From: Loktanella sp. DSM 29012
GTDB lineage: Bacteria; Pseudomonadota; Alphaproteobacteria; Rhodobacterales; Rhodobacteraceae
Length of the DNA: 64,000 nt
NCBI RefSeq assembly: GCF_900110705.1
Contig: NZ_FOEJ01000002.1
Span: 248,001 to 312,000 of the forward strand
Direction of reading: 5' to 3'
Made by a program: the position numbers and the translations under genes. Positions 52,808 to 61,667 of this stretch are shown here, one piece after another. The notes beneath the pieces were generated by a model. The model saw only the letters and a program-made list of their open reading frames with translations. It was not told the origin of the DNA and made no database searches. Numbering within the stretch: position 1 is the first letter of the stretch; each line of letters begins with the position of its first letter.

Positions 52808-53347
52808 TTACCGACGCGGATGCGTCCAGGTGACTGCACCATTATCATAGGCTCCGCGCAAGATACGGCCCTTCTTTTTGACCCAAGGGTATTGCACGGA
52901 CCACTCTCTGAAACGGTCGTTGGACACGACAGGCAGGTTCGCCTCGTCCGCGACCGCCAGAATGGCGGTGTCGGCCACGTCACCACGGTCAACGACCAGG
53001 ATCAGACGTTCCGGCATTTCCAGCGCGCGGGCCATGGCGTCATGGCCGTGGAACCTGTCGAACAACTTGTAGCCCACATTGGCGTCGAACACGACCGCAG
53101 GCACATGTCCCAGGTCACGCAGCGCATCCAGCACCCGCAGCAGGACCGCCAACGACGGATCGCCACCCCAATGCATCACGTTCGACCCGTCGACAATAAC
53201 TGTCGCCTCTGGCCCGGCGGGCAGTGCGTCGTGATCCCCGGCACCCCGCGCGCCGCGCAGGGCCCGCACCACCAGCAGTGTCGCAAGCAGCCCCAACAGG
53301 AACAAGCCAAACAGGGTGAGGACCTGAGCATCTGTCATGACGGACAT
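52808..53347 (-). CDS. Membrane-anchored NYN-domain protein (putative nuclease)
   Basis: A 179-residue protein: a short N-terminus, one membrane helix (VLTLFGLFLLGLLATLLVVRAL), a linker and an NYN/PIN-like domain of the Zc3h12a type from about residue 50. The conserved acidic residues are TVIVDGSNVMHWGG, VVFDANVG, VVDRGDVADTAIL and VVSNDRFREW, the pattern of an Mg-dependent RNase. Family knowledge suggests endoribonuclease activity. The start at 53347 is preferred; 53338 is possible. The anchor would place it at the cytoplasmic face of the inner membrane. Confidence 0.78.
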   Translation of the reverse strand: MSVMTDAQVLTLFGLFLLGLLATLLVVRALRGARGAGDHDALPAGPEATVIVDGSNVMHWGGDPSLAVLLRVLDALRDLGHVPAVVFDANVGYKLFDRFHGHDAMARALEMPERLILVVDRGDVADTAILAVADEANLPVVSNDRFREWSVQYPWVKKKGRILRGAYDNGAVTWTHPRR

Positions 53348-53543
53348 CTTATTCAACCGCAGCGTGTCATGCGTTTAGCAATCACAAGATCGCAACCCAA
53401 GCCCCGAAACAGGCGCGGGCACGGATTTTTTCGCAGGCCGGTTTCGTTCGACAGATGGCGACCCCGATGACGCAGGTTGAACGGTGCCCGCGCAGGTCGC
53501 ATAAATTTCGATACCCCGCATTCATGACGCAGCAAACGGGTCT

Positions 53544-53573
53544 TGACTGATCCCGCCAAACCGCTGTCACTAA
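53544..53573 (+). promoter_or_regulatory. Candidate tpa promoter (TTGACT-N18-TCACTA)
   Basis: The 286-base gap before tpa contains TTGACT (53544-53549) and TCACTA (53568-53573) at 18-base spacing on the plus strand. The -10 is poor, so this is tentative. No gene is visible in the rest of the gap. Confidence 0.3.
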
Positions 53574-53633
53574 GCCGATCGACGGGACGCCACAGCCGCG
53601 CCCCGCCGAACCACCCCGGACGGAGCGCGCGCC

Positions 53634-55016
53634 ATGACACTGCATTCTATGAACAATGATCCCTCTGCCATCGTCGAGGCCGACCGCGCCCATGTCTGGC
53701 ACCACCTGATCCAGCACAAACCATTTGAAACCGTGGACCCGCGCATCATCGTCGAGGGCCGCGGCCTGCGCGTCTGGGACATCAAGGGCAAGGAACATCT
53801 GGACGCCGTGTCCGGTGCCGTCTGGACCGTCAACGTGGGCTACGGACGCAAACGGATCGCGGATGCGGTGGCCGCACAATTGACCAAGATGTGTTTCTTT
53901 GCGGGTGCGTCCGGCACGATCCCCGGTGCCCAGTTCGCCGAGGCGCTGATCGACAAGATGCCGGGCATGGGCCGGGTCTATTATGCCAACTCCGGGTCCG
54001 AGGCGAACGAGAAAGCTTTCAAGATGGTGCGCCAGATCGCGCACAAGCATCACGGCGGCAAAAAACACAAGATCCTTTACCGCGAGCGCGACTACCACGG
54101 CACGACCATTGCCAACCTGTCGGCTGGTGGGCAGGCGGAACGCAATGCCCACTACGGCCCCTTTGTGCCCGGTTTTGTCGCCGTGCCGCATTGTCTGGAA
54201 TACCGCGCCCAGGACGGCTGGTCCGGCGAGGCCTACGGCGAACGTGCCGCCAATGCGATCGAAGAGGTCATTCTGCGTGAGGGTCCGGACACCGTGGGCG
54301 CATTGTGCCTGGAACCGATCACCGCAGGCGGCGGCATCATCACCCCGCCGCGCGGCTACTGGGAACGGGTGCAGGAAATCTGCGCCAAATACGACATCCT
54401 GCTGCACATCGACGAAGTCGTCTGCGGCCTGGGCCGCACCGGAGCCTGGTTCGGCTATCAGCAATACGGGGTCAAACCCGACATCGTGACGATGGCCAAG
54501 GGCGTTGCCTCCGGCTATGCCGCGATTTCGTGCTGCGTGACCACGGAAAAGGTGTTTTCCATGTTCAAGGACGACAGCGATCACCTAGGATATTTCCGTG
54601 ACATTTCGACCTTTGGCGGCTGCACGGCGGGGCCGACCGCCGCGATCGAGAACATGGCCATCATCGAAGAGGAAAGCCTGCTGGAAAACTCCACCCGGGT
54701 GGGTGCTTATCTCAAGGACAGTTTGTACGCCCTGATGGACCGCCACCCGGTCATCGGCGACGTGCGTGGCCTGGGTCTGTTTGCGGGGGCAGAGCTGGTA
54801 ACCGACCGCGACACCAAGGATCCGGTCAACGAAAAACAGGTCGGTGCGATCGTGGCCGATTGCATGGCGCAGGGGGTCATCATCGGGGCCACCAACCGGT
54901 CGGTGCCGGGGTTCAATAACACGTTGCTGTTTGCACCCGCACTGATCGCGACGCGCGACGACATCGACCAGATCTGCGATGCGGTCAGCGGGGCGATCAC
55001 CCGCGTGCTGGGCTAA
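53634..55016 (+). CDS. tpa: Taurine:pyruvate aminotransferase
   Basis: A 460-residue class III aminotransferase matching Tpa: VEADRAHVWHHLIQHKPFE at the N-terminus, PLP pocket RVYYANSGSEANEKAFKM, YRERDYHGTTIANLSAGG, the Asp in LLHIDEVVCGLGRTG and the PLP Lys in TMAKGVASGYAAISCC. Tpa transfers the taurine amino group to pyruvate, giving sulfoacetaldehyde and alanine. Xsc, which desulfonates it, is not in this window. The neighbours (TauE-like exporter and SoeABC) fit a sulfonate role. Confidence 0.93.
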   Translation: MTLHSMNNDPSAIVEADRAHVWHHLIQHKPFETVDPRIIVEGRGLRVWDIKGKEHLDAVSGAVWTVNVGYGRKRIADAVAAQLTKMCFFAGASGTIPGAQFAEALIDKMPGMGRVYYANSGSEANEKAFKMVRQIAHKHHGGKKHKILYRERDYHGTTIANLSAGGQAERNAHYGPFVPGFVAVPHCLEYRAQDGWSGEAYGERAANAIEEVILREGPDTVGALCLEPITAGGGIITPPRGYWERVQEICAKYDILLHIDEVVCGLGRTGAWFGYQQYGVKPDIVTMAKGVASGYAAISCCVTTEKVFSMFKDDSDHLGYFRDISTFGGCTAGPTAAIENMAIIEEESLLENSTRVGAYLKDSLYALMDRHPVIGDVRGLGLFAGAELVTDRDTKDPVNEKQVGAIVADCMAQGVIIGATNRSVPGFNNTLLFAPALIATRDDIDQICDAVSGAITRVLG

Positions 55017-55019
55017 CGT

Positions 55020-55072
55020 CTTCTTCTGGTTGAAAATATCCCGGGGGCCGCGCAGCGGCGGGGCAGCGCCCC
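55020..55072 (-). repeat. Composite intergenic element with hairpin (copy B)
   Basis: Inverted relative to copies A and C: CTTCTTCTGGT-TGA-AAATATCCCGGGGG at the start, then the hairpin GGGGC-AGC-GCCCC at 55060-55072. It starts four bases after the tpa stop and ends before the TauE-like gene. Confidence 0.7.
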
Positions 55073-55090
55073 TCGACGCCTGCACCAGTG

Positions 55091-55834
55091 ATGCCGTTTG
55101 ATTTACCCCTGACGCTGGTCGCAGCACTGGCTGTGGCACTCTTTGCCGCGGCGCTCGTGCGGGGCTATTCCGGCTTTGGCTTCTCGGCGATCTTTCTTGC
55201 CTTTGCGGCTTTGGTGACTGACCCGGTGCCGCTCATTCCGGTGGTGTTCATGGGCGAAATCGCGATGACTGCGGTGCAGGCACGCGGGATCCGGGGCCAC
55301 GTCGACTGGCTGCGGGTGGTCTGGATGCTGCTGGGTGCGGCACTCACCCTGCCGCTTGCGATCATGGCAGTGCTGGCGTTGCCGACCGAAACCGTCAGGC
55401 TGGCCGTCTCGACCATCATCCTTGCAATGGCACTGGTGATGCTGGCGGGATGGACCTTGAAATCCCGCCTGTCCCTGCCCGCCCATACCGGTGTCGGCAT
55501 GATTGCGGGGATCGCCAATGCCGCAGGTGTGGGTGGCCTGCCGGTCGCGGCCTGTCTGACCGCACAGCCGATGCCGCCCGCCACCTTTCGCGCGACGATG
55601 ATCGTGTTTCTGACAGGCATCGACCTGCTGACCTTGCCGTTGATGGGCTTGGGCGGCAACATCACGGCGCAAACCTTTGCGGCCGCACTTTGGGCCTTGC
55701 CGATCCTGATCGCGGGCACCCTGCTGGGCAACCGCCGCTTTGCCGCCGCACCGCCTGCGGCGTTCCGCCGCTTTGGCGTCTGGCTGCTGCTGATACTGGC
55801 GGCGGCCGGCATCATCCGCGCGCTGCTGAGCTGA
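55091..55834 (+). CDS. TauE/SafE family sulfite exporter-like permease
   Basis: A 247-residue membrane protein with about eight helices of the TauE/SafE (formerly DUF81) family: the first repeat GYSGFGFSAIFLAFAALVTDPVPLIPVV and the second HTGVGMIAGIANAAGVGGLPVA. These export sulfite or sulfoacetate. I chose the ATG at 55091; a GTG three bases upstream is in frame. Its place between tpa and soeABC supports a sulfite/sulfonate role. Confidence 0.82.
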   Translation: MPFDLPLTLVAALAVALFAAALVRGYSGFGFSAIFLAFAALVTDPVPLIPVVFMGEIAMTAVQARGIRGHVDWLRVVWMLLGAALTLPLAIMAVLALPTETVRLAVSTIILAMALVMLAGWTLKSRLSLPAHTGVGMIAGIANAAGVGGLPVAACLTAQPMPPATFRATMIVFLTGIDLLTLPLMGLGGNITAQTFAAALWALPILIAGTLLGNRRFAAAPPAAFRRFGVWLLLILAAAGIIRALLS

Positions 55835-55945
55835 TCACCTCCGCAACCGCGCATGGACGGCCCACCCGAAAAGAGGCTAGAGTTGACCCCCAAGGACCAC
55901 GCCGCAGGAGCAGCCCGTGCAGACCGCAACCATTGCTGGCCGCCC

Positions 55946-58771
55946 ATGACCCAGCCTGTCATCGACCTGTCACCCAAGGTATCCGACGAAATCCGCAAGA
56001 CGACTTGCTACATGTGTGCCTGTCGCTGCGGCATCGACGTGCACATGAAGGACGGCAAGGTCGCCTATATCGAAGGCAACCGCGACCATCCGGTCAATCA
56101 GGGCGTCCTGTGCGCCAAGGGCAGCGCCGGAATCATGCAGCACAACGCGCCGTCGCGCCTGCGCGCACCCATGAAACGGACGGGTCCGCGCGGGTCTGGC
56201 CAATACGAAGAAATCAGCTGGGACGAGGCGCTGGACCTTGCCGTCAGCTGGCTGAAACCGATCCGGGACACCGCCCCCGAAAAACTGGCGTTTTTTACCG
56301 GGCGGGATCAGTCGCAGTCGTTCACGGGCCTCTGGGCGCAGGGATTCGGCACGCCGAACTATGCCGCCCATGGCGGGTTTTGCAGCGTCAACATGGCGGC
56401 GGCGGGCATCTACACCATGGGTGGCGCGTTCTGGGAATTCGGCCAGCCCGACTGGGACCGCACCAAGCTGTTTTTGCTGTTCGGCGTGGCAGAGGACCAC
56501 GACAGCAACCCGATCAAGATGGGCATCGGCAAGCTCAAGGCGCGTGGCGCGCGCATGGTCGGCGTCAATCCGGTCCGGACGGGCTATAACGCCGTCGCCG
56601 ACGACTGGTTCGGCGTCACTCCCGGCAACGACGGTCTGCTGATCCTGGCACTGGTGCATTGCCTGATGACCGCAGGCAAGATCGACACGGACTATCTGGC
56701 GCGGTTCACCAACGCCAGCGTCCTGGTCAATCAGGACCCGAAATCGCCAGAATACGGGCTATTCCTGCGCGACGACGACTTGCAACCGCTGGTTATCGAC
56801 CGCAACACCGGCAAACCCGCGCCGTGGAATGGTCAGGGTGTCGAACCCCTGCTGACGGGCAAATTGCGTCAACGCGGCACCACCCATGTCAGTGTTTTTC
56901 ACCTGATGGCCGATCGCTACACCGATCCGGTCCACGCCCCCGAAAACGTGGCCGACCGCGTCGGCATCCCCGCCGCCCGCATCCGCCGCCTGGCCGCCGA
57001 CATTGCGGATGTGGCGTTCAATCAGGAAATCGTGCTGGACCGGGAATGGACCGACTTTCGCGGCAAGGTGCATGCGACCATGGTCGGCCGCCCCGTCAGT
57101 TTTCACGCAATGCGCGGCATTTCGGCCCATTCCAACGGGTTCCAGACCTGCCGTGCGCTGCACATGCTGCAAATCCTGATCGGATCGGTCGAAACCCCCG
57201 GCGGCATGCGGTTCAAGCCACCCTACCCCAAACCCGCGACAGCCCATCCTAAACCACATTGCAAGGTGGTGCCGGGTCAGGCCCTGAACGGCCCGCATCT
57301 GGGCTATCCGCAGGGGCCCGATGATCTGTGCCTGGCACCCGACGGCGGGCCCGCCCGCATCGACAAGGCGTTCACGTGGGAAAATCCGCTGTCGGCCCAC
57401 GGGTTGATGCACATGGTCATTTCCAACGCCCATGCGGGCGATCCGTACAAGATCGACACGCTGTTCATGTTCATGGCAAACATGTCGTGGAATTCATCCA
57501 TGAACACGCGCGGTGTGATGAAGATGCTGACCGACACGGACGAAAACGGCGACTACGTCATTCCGCGTATCATCTACGCCGATGCCTACAGGTCCGAAAT
57601 GGTGGCCTATGCCGACCTGATCCTGCCCGACACAACCTATCTGGAACGCCACGATTGCATCAGCCTGCTGGACCGCCCGATCTGCGAGGCGGACGCCGCC
57701 GCAGACGCGATCCGCTGGCCCGTGGTGGAACCCGACCGCGACGTGCGCGGGTTTCAATCGGTGCTTTGCGATCTGGGCGGACGGCTGGGCCTGCCGGGGT
57801 TTGTGAACGCCGACGGCAGCACAAAATACGCGAACTATGCCGACTACATCCAACAACACCTGCGGCGTCCCGGCATAGGCCCGCTGGCTGGCTGGCGCGT
57901 CGGCGAACACGGCCTTCAGCATGGGCGCGGCGATCCCAACGACAGCCAGATCGACGCCTATATCGCAAACGGCGGGTTCTGGATCAAACACGTCCCGGAA
58001 GGTGCCGCCTATTACAAACCGTTCAACCGTGCCTATCAGGATTGGGCGGTTGAAACGGGCCTTTATGATGCGCCTGCGCCTTATATCTTTCAGCTATACG
58101 TCGAACCCCTGCGCCGGTTTCAGTTGGCGGCCGAGGGGCATGGCGACCGTCAGCCGCCAGACCACTTGCGTGGCCAGATCAAGGTCACGATGGACCCATT
58201 GCCGATCTGGTATCCCCCGTTCGAGGACGGCCATGTCGACCCGGCCGAATACAACCTGCATGCGCTGACCCAGCGGCCTGCCGCGATGTATCACAGCTGG
58301 GGCGGGCAGAATGCCTGGCTGCGGCAAATTCACGGACATAATCCGCTCTATGTCCCGACAGCGGTCTGGGAAAAACACAAATTCAAGGACGGCGACTGGG
58401 CACGTGTCACCAGCGCGCATGGGTCCATCACTGTGCCCGTCGCCCATCAGGCCAGCCTGAACCCCAATACCGTCTGGACCTGGAATGCGATCGGCAAACG
58501 CAAAGGTGCCTGGGCCCTGGACAAAAACGCACCAGAGGCCACCAAGGGATTTCTGCTGAACCACCTGATCCACGAGTTGTTGCCGCCCAAGGGCGACGGG
58601 TTGCGCTGGTCCAACTCCGACCCCGTCACCGGACAAGCGGCGTGGTTTGACCTGCGGGTGAAAATCGAACGATCCGGCGCGCCCGCGGAATCCCAGCCTG
58701 TTCTGCTGGCGCTCGATATGCCAAACCCGGACACACCCAAAACCCTGCGCTGGAAGGTCGGCAAACCGTGA
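55946..58771 (+). CDS. soeA: Molybdopterin subunit of sulfite dehydrogenase, SoeA-like
   Basis: A 941-residue molybdenum enzyme of the DMSO reductase family. The N-terminal [4Fe-4S] site is CYMCACRCGIDVHMKD...LCAKG, and the molybdopterin domains follow. No Tat signal precedes it, so it acts in the cytoplasm. The neighbouring SoeB-like ferredoxin and NrfD/DmsC-type anchor match the cytoplasmic sulfite-oxidising SoeABC complex known from Allochromatium vinosum and roseobacters, which passes electrons to quinone. The start at 55946 gives MTQPVIDLSPKVSDEIRKT; an earlier start is less likely. Confidence 0.82.
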   Translation: MTQPVIDLSPKVSDEIRKTTCYMCACRCGIDVHMKDGKVAYIEGNRDHPVNQGVLCAKGSAGIMQHNAPSRLRAPMKRTGPRGSGQYEEISWDEALDLAVSWLKPIRDTAPEKLAFFTGRDQSQSFTGLWAQGFGTPNYAAHGGFCSVNMAAAGIYTMGGAFWEFGQPDWDRTKLFLLFGVAEDHDSNPIKMGIGKLKARGARMVGVNPVRTGYNAVADDWFGVTPGNDGLLILALVHCLMTAGKIDTDYLARFTNASVLVNQDPKSPEYGLFLRDDDLQPLVIDRNTGKPAPWNGQGVEPLLTGKLRQRGTTHVSVFHLMADRYTDPVHAPENVADRVGIPAARIRRLAADIADVAFNQEIVLDREWTDFRGKVHATMVGRPVSFHAMRGISAHSNGFQTCRALHMLQILIGSVETPGGMRFKPPYPKPATAHPKPHCKVVPGQALNGPHLGYPQGPDDLCLAPDGGPARIDKAFTWENPLSAHGLMHMVISNAHAGDPYKIDTLFMFMANMSWNSSMNTRGVMKMLTDTDENGDYVIPRIIYADAYRSEMVAYADLILPDTTYLERHDCISLLDRPICEADAAADAIRWPVVEPDRDVRGFQSVLCDLGGRLGLPGFVNADGSTKYANYADYIQQHLRRPGIGPLAGWRVGEHGLQHGRGDPNDSQIDAYIANGGFWIKHVPEGAAYYKPFNRAYQDWAVETGLYDAPAPYIFQLYVEPLRRFQLAAEGHGDRQPPDHLRGQIKVTMDPLPIWYPPFEDGHVDPAEYNLHALTQRPAAMYHSWGGQNAWLRQIHGHNPLYVPTAVWEKHKFKDGDWARVTSAHGSITVPVAHQASLNPNTVWTWNAIGKRKGAWALDKNAPEATKGFLLNHLIHELLPPKGDGLRWSNSDPVTGQAAWFDLRVKIERSGAPAESQPVLLALDMPNPDTPKTLRWKVGKP

Positions 58772-58911
58772 AAATGACACTTCTCCTGATCGCTGCCTTC
58801 CTTGCTTTCACCATCGGGTCATTCATCTGGTACGTGGCGACATGGTCTGATCCCGCAGCGGCCAGCATCATCTTGCCCCAAATACTCCCGCCGGAGGCGT
58901 CCGCCGCATGA
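58768..58911 (+). CDS. Small single-span membrane peptide between soeA and soeB
   Basis: A 47-codon frame beginning at a GTG that overlaps the soeA stop (or an ATG at 58774, giving 45 residues): MTLLLIAAFLAFTIGSFIWYVATW then a Pro/Ala-rich tail. It has one membrane helix. Its TGA overlaps the soeB ATG (ATGA, 58908-58911). The last third is read from a dispersed intergenic element (58866-58887), so the tail may be a by-product of that element. No family is recognised; an accessory subunit of the complex is possible. Confidence 0.5.
   Translation: MKMTLLLIAAFLAFTIGSFIWYVATWSDPAAASIILPQILPPEASAA
58866..58887 (+). repeat. Dispersed intergenic element, short form, copy 3
   Basis: CATCATCTTGCC-CCA-AATACTC, followed by CCGCCGGAGGC, 20 bases before the soeB ATG. 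It is identical to the copies at 5838 and 41672 outside the central three bases. Confidence 0.7.
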
Positions 58912-59666
58912 CGCAGCTGCCCCCCCCTTCGGACGTCAAGCTGGGTCTGGTGATCGATCTGGACACCTGCGTCGGGTGTCATGCCTGTGTCGTCGCCTGC
59001 AAAGGCTGGAATACCGAAAATTACGGCGCGGCCCTGTCAGACAGCGACCCCTACGGCGCTGACCCATCCGGCACCTTTCTCAATCGCGTCCACAGTTACG
59101 AGGTGCAGCCAGAAACAGGCCCGGCCCAACAGGTCCATTTTCCCAAATCCTGCCTGCACTGCGAGGATGCGCCCTGCGTCACCGTCTGCCCGACCGGTGC
59201 GAGCTACAAACGCGCCGAGGACGGGATCGTTCTGGTGAACGAGGACGCCTGCATCGGGTGCAGCCTGTGCGCCTGGGCCTGCCCATATGGTGCGCGCGAA
59301 CTCGACGCCGCCGCCGGGGTGATGAAGAAATGCACGCTCTGTGTCGACCGGATCTATAACGAAAACCTGCCAGAGGTGGACCGCACCCCGGCCTGCGTGC
59401 GCACCTGCCCGTCGGGGGCGCGGCATTTCGGTGATCTGGGCGATCCCGAAAGTGCTGTCAGCCAGTTGGTTGCCGAACGTGGCGGGTTCGACCTGATGCC
59501 GGAGCAGGGCACAAAGCCGGTGAACAAATACCTGCCGCCGCGCCCGCGCGATGCGGACGAAATCGACATTCTCGCCCCGCTGCTGGCCCCTGTGGCAACC
59601 GATGGCAAGGGGTTGGTCGCCTGGATCGACCGGGCCCTGTCCGCCCTGCCCGGAGGCGCGCGCTGA
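58908..59666 (+). CDS. soeB: Iron-sulfur electron transfer subunit of sulfite dehydrogenase, SoeB-like
   Basis: A 252-residue ferredoxin-type protein with four Cys clusters for [4Fe-4S] centres: CVGCHACVVACKGWN near the N-terminus, CLHCEDAPCVTVCPTG, CIGCSLCAWACPYGA and CTLCVDRIYNE...CVRTCPSGA. This is the DmsB/NrfC/PhsB pattern, linking a molybdenum subunit to a membrane anchor. No signal peptide is present, consistent with a cytoplasmic complex. It starts inside the stop of the small membrane peptide and overlaps soeC by one base (TGATG). Confidence 0.9.
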   Translation: MTQLPPPSDVKLGLVIDLDTCVGCHACVVACKGWNTENYGAALSDSDPYGADPSGTFLNRVHSYEVQPETGPAQQVHFPKSCLHCEDAPCVTVCPTGASYKRAEDGIVLVNEDACIGCSLCAWACPYGARELDAAAGVMKKCTLCVDRIYNENLPEVDRTPACVRTCPSGARHFGDLGDPESAVSQLVAERGGFDLMPEQGTKPVNKYLPPRPRDADEIDILAPLLAPVATDGKGLVAWIDRALSALPGGAR

Positions 59667-60535
59667 TGCACCCCGCACCGTCCGTCATCGCGTTCACGAC
59701 GTTTTCAGGGTTGGGATTCGGCCTGCTGTTCTGGCTGGGTCTGGGCCTGCCTGCACCGACCGGACTGGTGGCGCTGGGGTTCTATGTCATCGCCTATGTC
59801 GGCGCTGTGGGCGGCTTGCTGGCTTCGACCTTTCATCTGGGCCGGCCGGAACGCGCGGCCAAGGCACTGACCCAATGGCGCACCAGCTGGCTGTCGCGTG
59901 AAGGCATCGCCGCCATCGTCACGTTGCTGCTGGGGGGCGTGCTGGCGCTGGCCGCACTTTTTGGCAGCTATCTCGCACCTCTGGGCTGGCTGGTCAGCCT
60001 TGGATGTCTGGTGACTGTGGGCACGACCGCAATGATCTATGCCCAGTTGCGCACCGTGCCACGTTGGCGCCATTGGACCACGCCCGCGCTTTTTTTCACG
60101 CTGTCTCTGGGGGGCGGCGCATTGCTGGCCAATCAGGGGGCTGCGGCACTGGCCCTGCTGACGCTGGGCGCTGTCGTGCAGTTTATCGCCTGGGTCACCG
60201 GGGACACGCGATTTGACCGTTCTGGCACGACAACCGGCAGTGCAACGGGCCTGGGCGATCTGGGCGAGGTCCGCGCCTTTTTGCCACCGCATTCGGGGCC
60301 GAATTATCTTTTGCGCGAATTCGTTTACGTCGTCGGACGCAAGCACGCCTTTTATTTGCGCCTCATCGGCATGGTTCTGGCCTTTGGCGTGCCGCTGCCG
60401 ATCCTGGCGGTTGAACTGACCCATTTGACAGCGGGTGTCGCGGTACTGTCTCATGTGCTGGGCGTGCTGTGCCTGCGCTGGTTGTTTTTCGCGCAGGCCG
60501 AACATGTCGTGGGTCTGTATTACGGCAAGCGTTGA
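59666..60535 (+). CDS. soeC: Membrane anchor/quinone subunit of sulfite dehydrogenase, SoeC-like
   Basis: A 289-residue membrane protein with about eight helices of the DmsC/SoeC class: SVIAFTTFSGLGFGLLFWLGLGL opens it, ASTFHLGRPERAAKALTQW is a cytoplasmic loop typical of DmsC, and LREFVYVVGRKHAFYLRLIGMV lies in the last third. It anchors SoeAB and passes electrons to the quinone pool. It follows soeB with a one-base overlap and ends at a hairpin element. Confidence 0.88.
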   Translation: MHPAPSVIAFTTFSGLGFGLLFWLGLGLPAPTGLVALGFYVIAYVGAVGGLLASTFHLGRPERAAKALTQWRTSWLSREGIAAIVTLLLGGVLALAALFGSYLAPLGWLVSLGCLVTVGTTAMIYAQLRTVPRWRHWTTPALFFTLSLGGGALLANQGAAALALLTLGAVVQFIAWVTGDTRFDRSGTTTGSATGLGDLGEVRAFLPPHSGPNYLLREFVYVVGRKHAFYLRLIGMVLAFGVPLPILAVELTHLTAGVAVLSHVLGVLCLRWLFFAQAEHVVGLYYGKR

Positions 60536-60590
60536 GGGGGCGCTGCCCCCGGGCTGCGCCCTTCCCCGGGATATTTTTAACCAGAAGAAG
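60536..60590 (+). repeat. Composite intergenic element with hairpin (copy C), likely soe terminator
   Basis: Hairpin GGGGGC-GCT-GCCCCC (60536-60550), a GC-rich spacer, then CCCCGGGATATTTTT and AACCAGAAGAAG. Read on the minus strand the end is CTTCTTCTGGT-TAA-AAATATCC, as in copies B and D. It begins at the soeC stop and lies between the convergent soe and ugpC genes. Confidence 0.72.
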
Positions 60591-60605
60591 AGTAGGGTCG
60601 GGCCC

Positions 60606-61664
60606 CTAGCTACGGATGCGTTGACCGCTGGTTTTGTCGAACAGATAGATGCGGCTGGCGTCGATGCTGACACCCACACGATCGCCCAGGCTGGACCGGT
60701 AGTCACCGCGTTCCTCGATCACCAGCCGCTCACCCGTGTCGCCTACCAGATAGACATAAGAGACGCCGCCCAGGCTTTCCGTGAGGTCGACGGTGTGCGT
60801 ATCGCCGCCCGCATCGACTGTCAGATGTTCGGCGCGCATGCCGACGTCGACAGCCCTGTCGCCGCTGGCGGTCAGCGGCAGATCGAAGGTGCCGCGCATC
60901 GCAGGCACGGTCAGTTTTCCGCCCGCAAGGGTGCCTTCCATGAAGTTCATCGCAGGGCTGCCGATGAAACCGGCCACGAACTTGTTGTCGGGATCGCGGT
61001 AGAGGTCCATGGGCGCGCCGACCTGTTCGATCACGCCTTTGCGCAGGACCACGATCTTGTCCGCGAGGGTCATCGCCTCGACCTGGTCGTGAGTGACGTA
61101 GATCATCGTGGCGCCGATGTCCTTGTGCAGGCGGGCAATTTCGACACGCATCTCGACCCGCAATTCCGCATCGAGGTTGGACAGCGGTTCGTCGAACAAG
61201 AACACCTCTGGTCCGCGCACGATGGCGCGGCCAATGCTGACCCGCTGACGCTGACCGCCTGACAGGGCTGCCGGTTTGCGGTCGAGGTAGTCATCGAGTT
61301 TGAGGATGCGCGATGCCTCGGCCACTTTTTCGCGAATCTCGGCCTTGGGGTGGCCGTTCATTTTCAGGCCGAACCCCATGTTGTCGCGCACGGTCATATG
61401 CGGATAAAGCGCGTAGGTCTGGAACACCATCGCAACACCCCGATCGCTGGGGTCAAGCCGGGTCACGTCGCGGGCACCGATGTCGATCTGGCCCGATGTC
61501 GTTTCCTCGAGCCCCGCGACCATCCGTAGAAGCGTGGATTTCCCGCAGCCCGAAGGACCGACGAAAACGCAGAATTCGCCATCCTCGATTTCCAGGTCGA
61601 TCCCGTGGATGACCTGCGCCTCGCCGTAGGATTTCTTGACGTTTTTCAGTGTGACACCGGACAT
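60606..61664 (-). CDS. ugpC: Sugar ABC transporter ATP-binding protein (UgpC/MalK-like)
   Basis: A 352-residue ATPase. Walker A GPSGCGKST is at residues 36-44, Q-loop FQTYALYPHMTV, signature LSGGQRQRVSIGRAI, Walker B FLFDEPLSNLD and the switch His in YVTHDQVEAMTL. The C-terminal OB-type regulatory domain (GMRAEHLTV... VGVSIDASRIYLFD) is that of carbohydrate importers of the CUT1 group. It would energise the sugar transporter encoded across the IclR gene on the opposite strand, beginning at 62582. Confidence 0.9.
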   Translation of the reverse strand: MSGVTLKNVKKSYGEAQVIHGIDLEIEDGEFCVFVGPSGCGKSTLLRMVAGLEETTSGQIDIGARDVTRLDPSDRGVAMVFQTYALYPHMTVRDNMGFGLKMNGHPKAEIREKVAEASRILKLDDYLDRKPAALSGGQRQRVSIGRAIVRGPEVFLFDEPLSNLDAELRVEMRVEIARLHKDIGATMIYVTHDQVEAMTLADKIVVLRKGVIEQVGAPMDLYRDPDNKFVAGFIGSPAMNFMEGTLAGGKLTVPAMRGTFDLPLTASGDRAVDVGMRAEHLTVDAGGDTHTVDLTESLGGVSYVYLVGDTGERLVIEERGDYRSSLGDRVGVSIDASRIYLFDKTSGQRIRS

Positions 61665-61667
61665 GGG

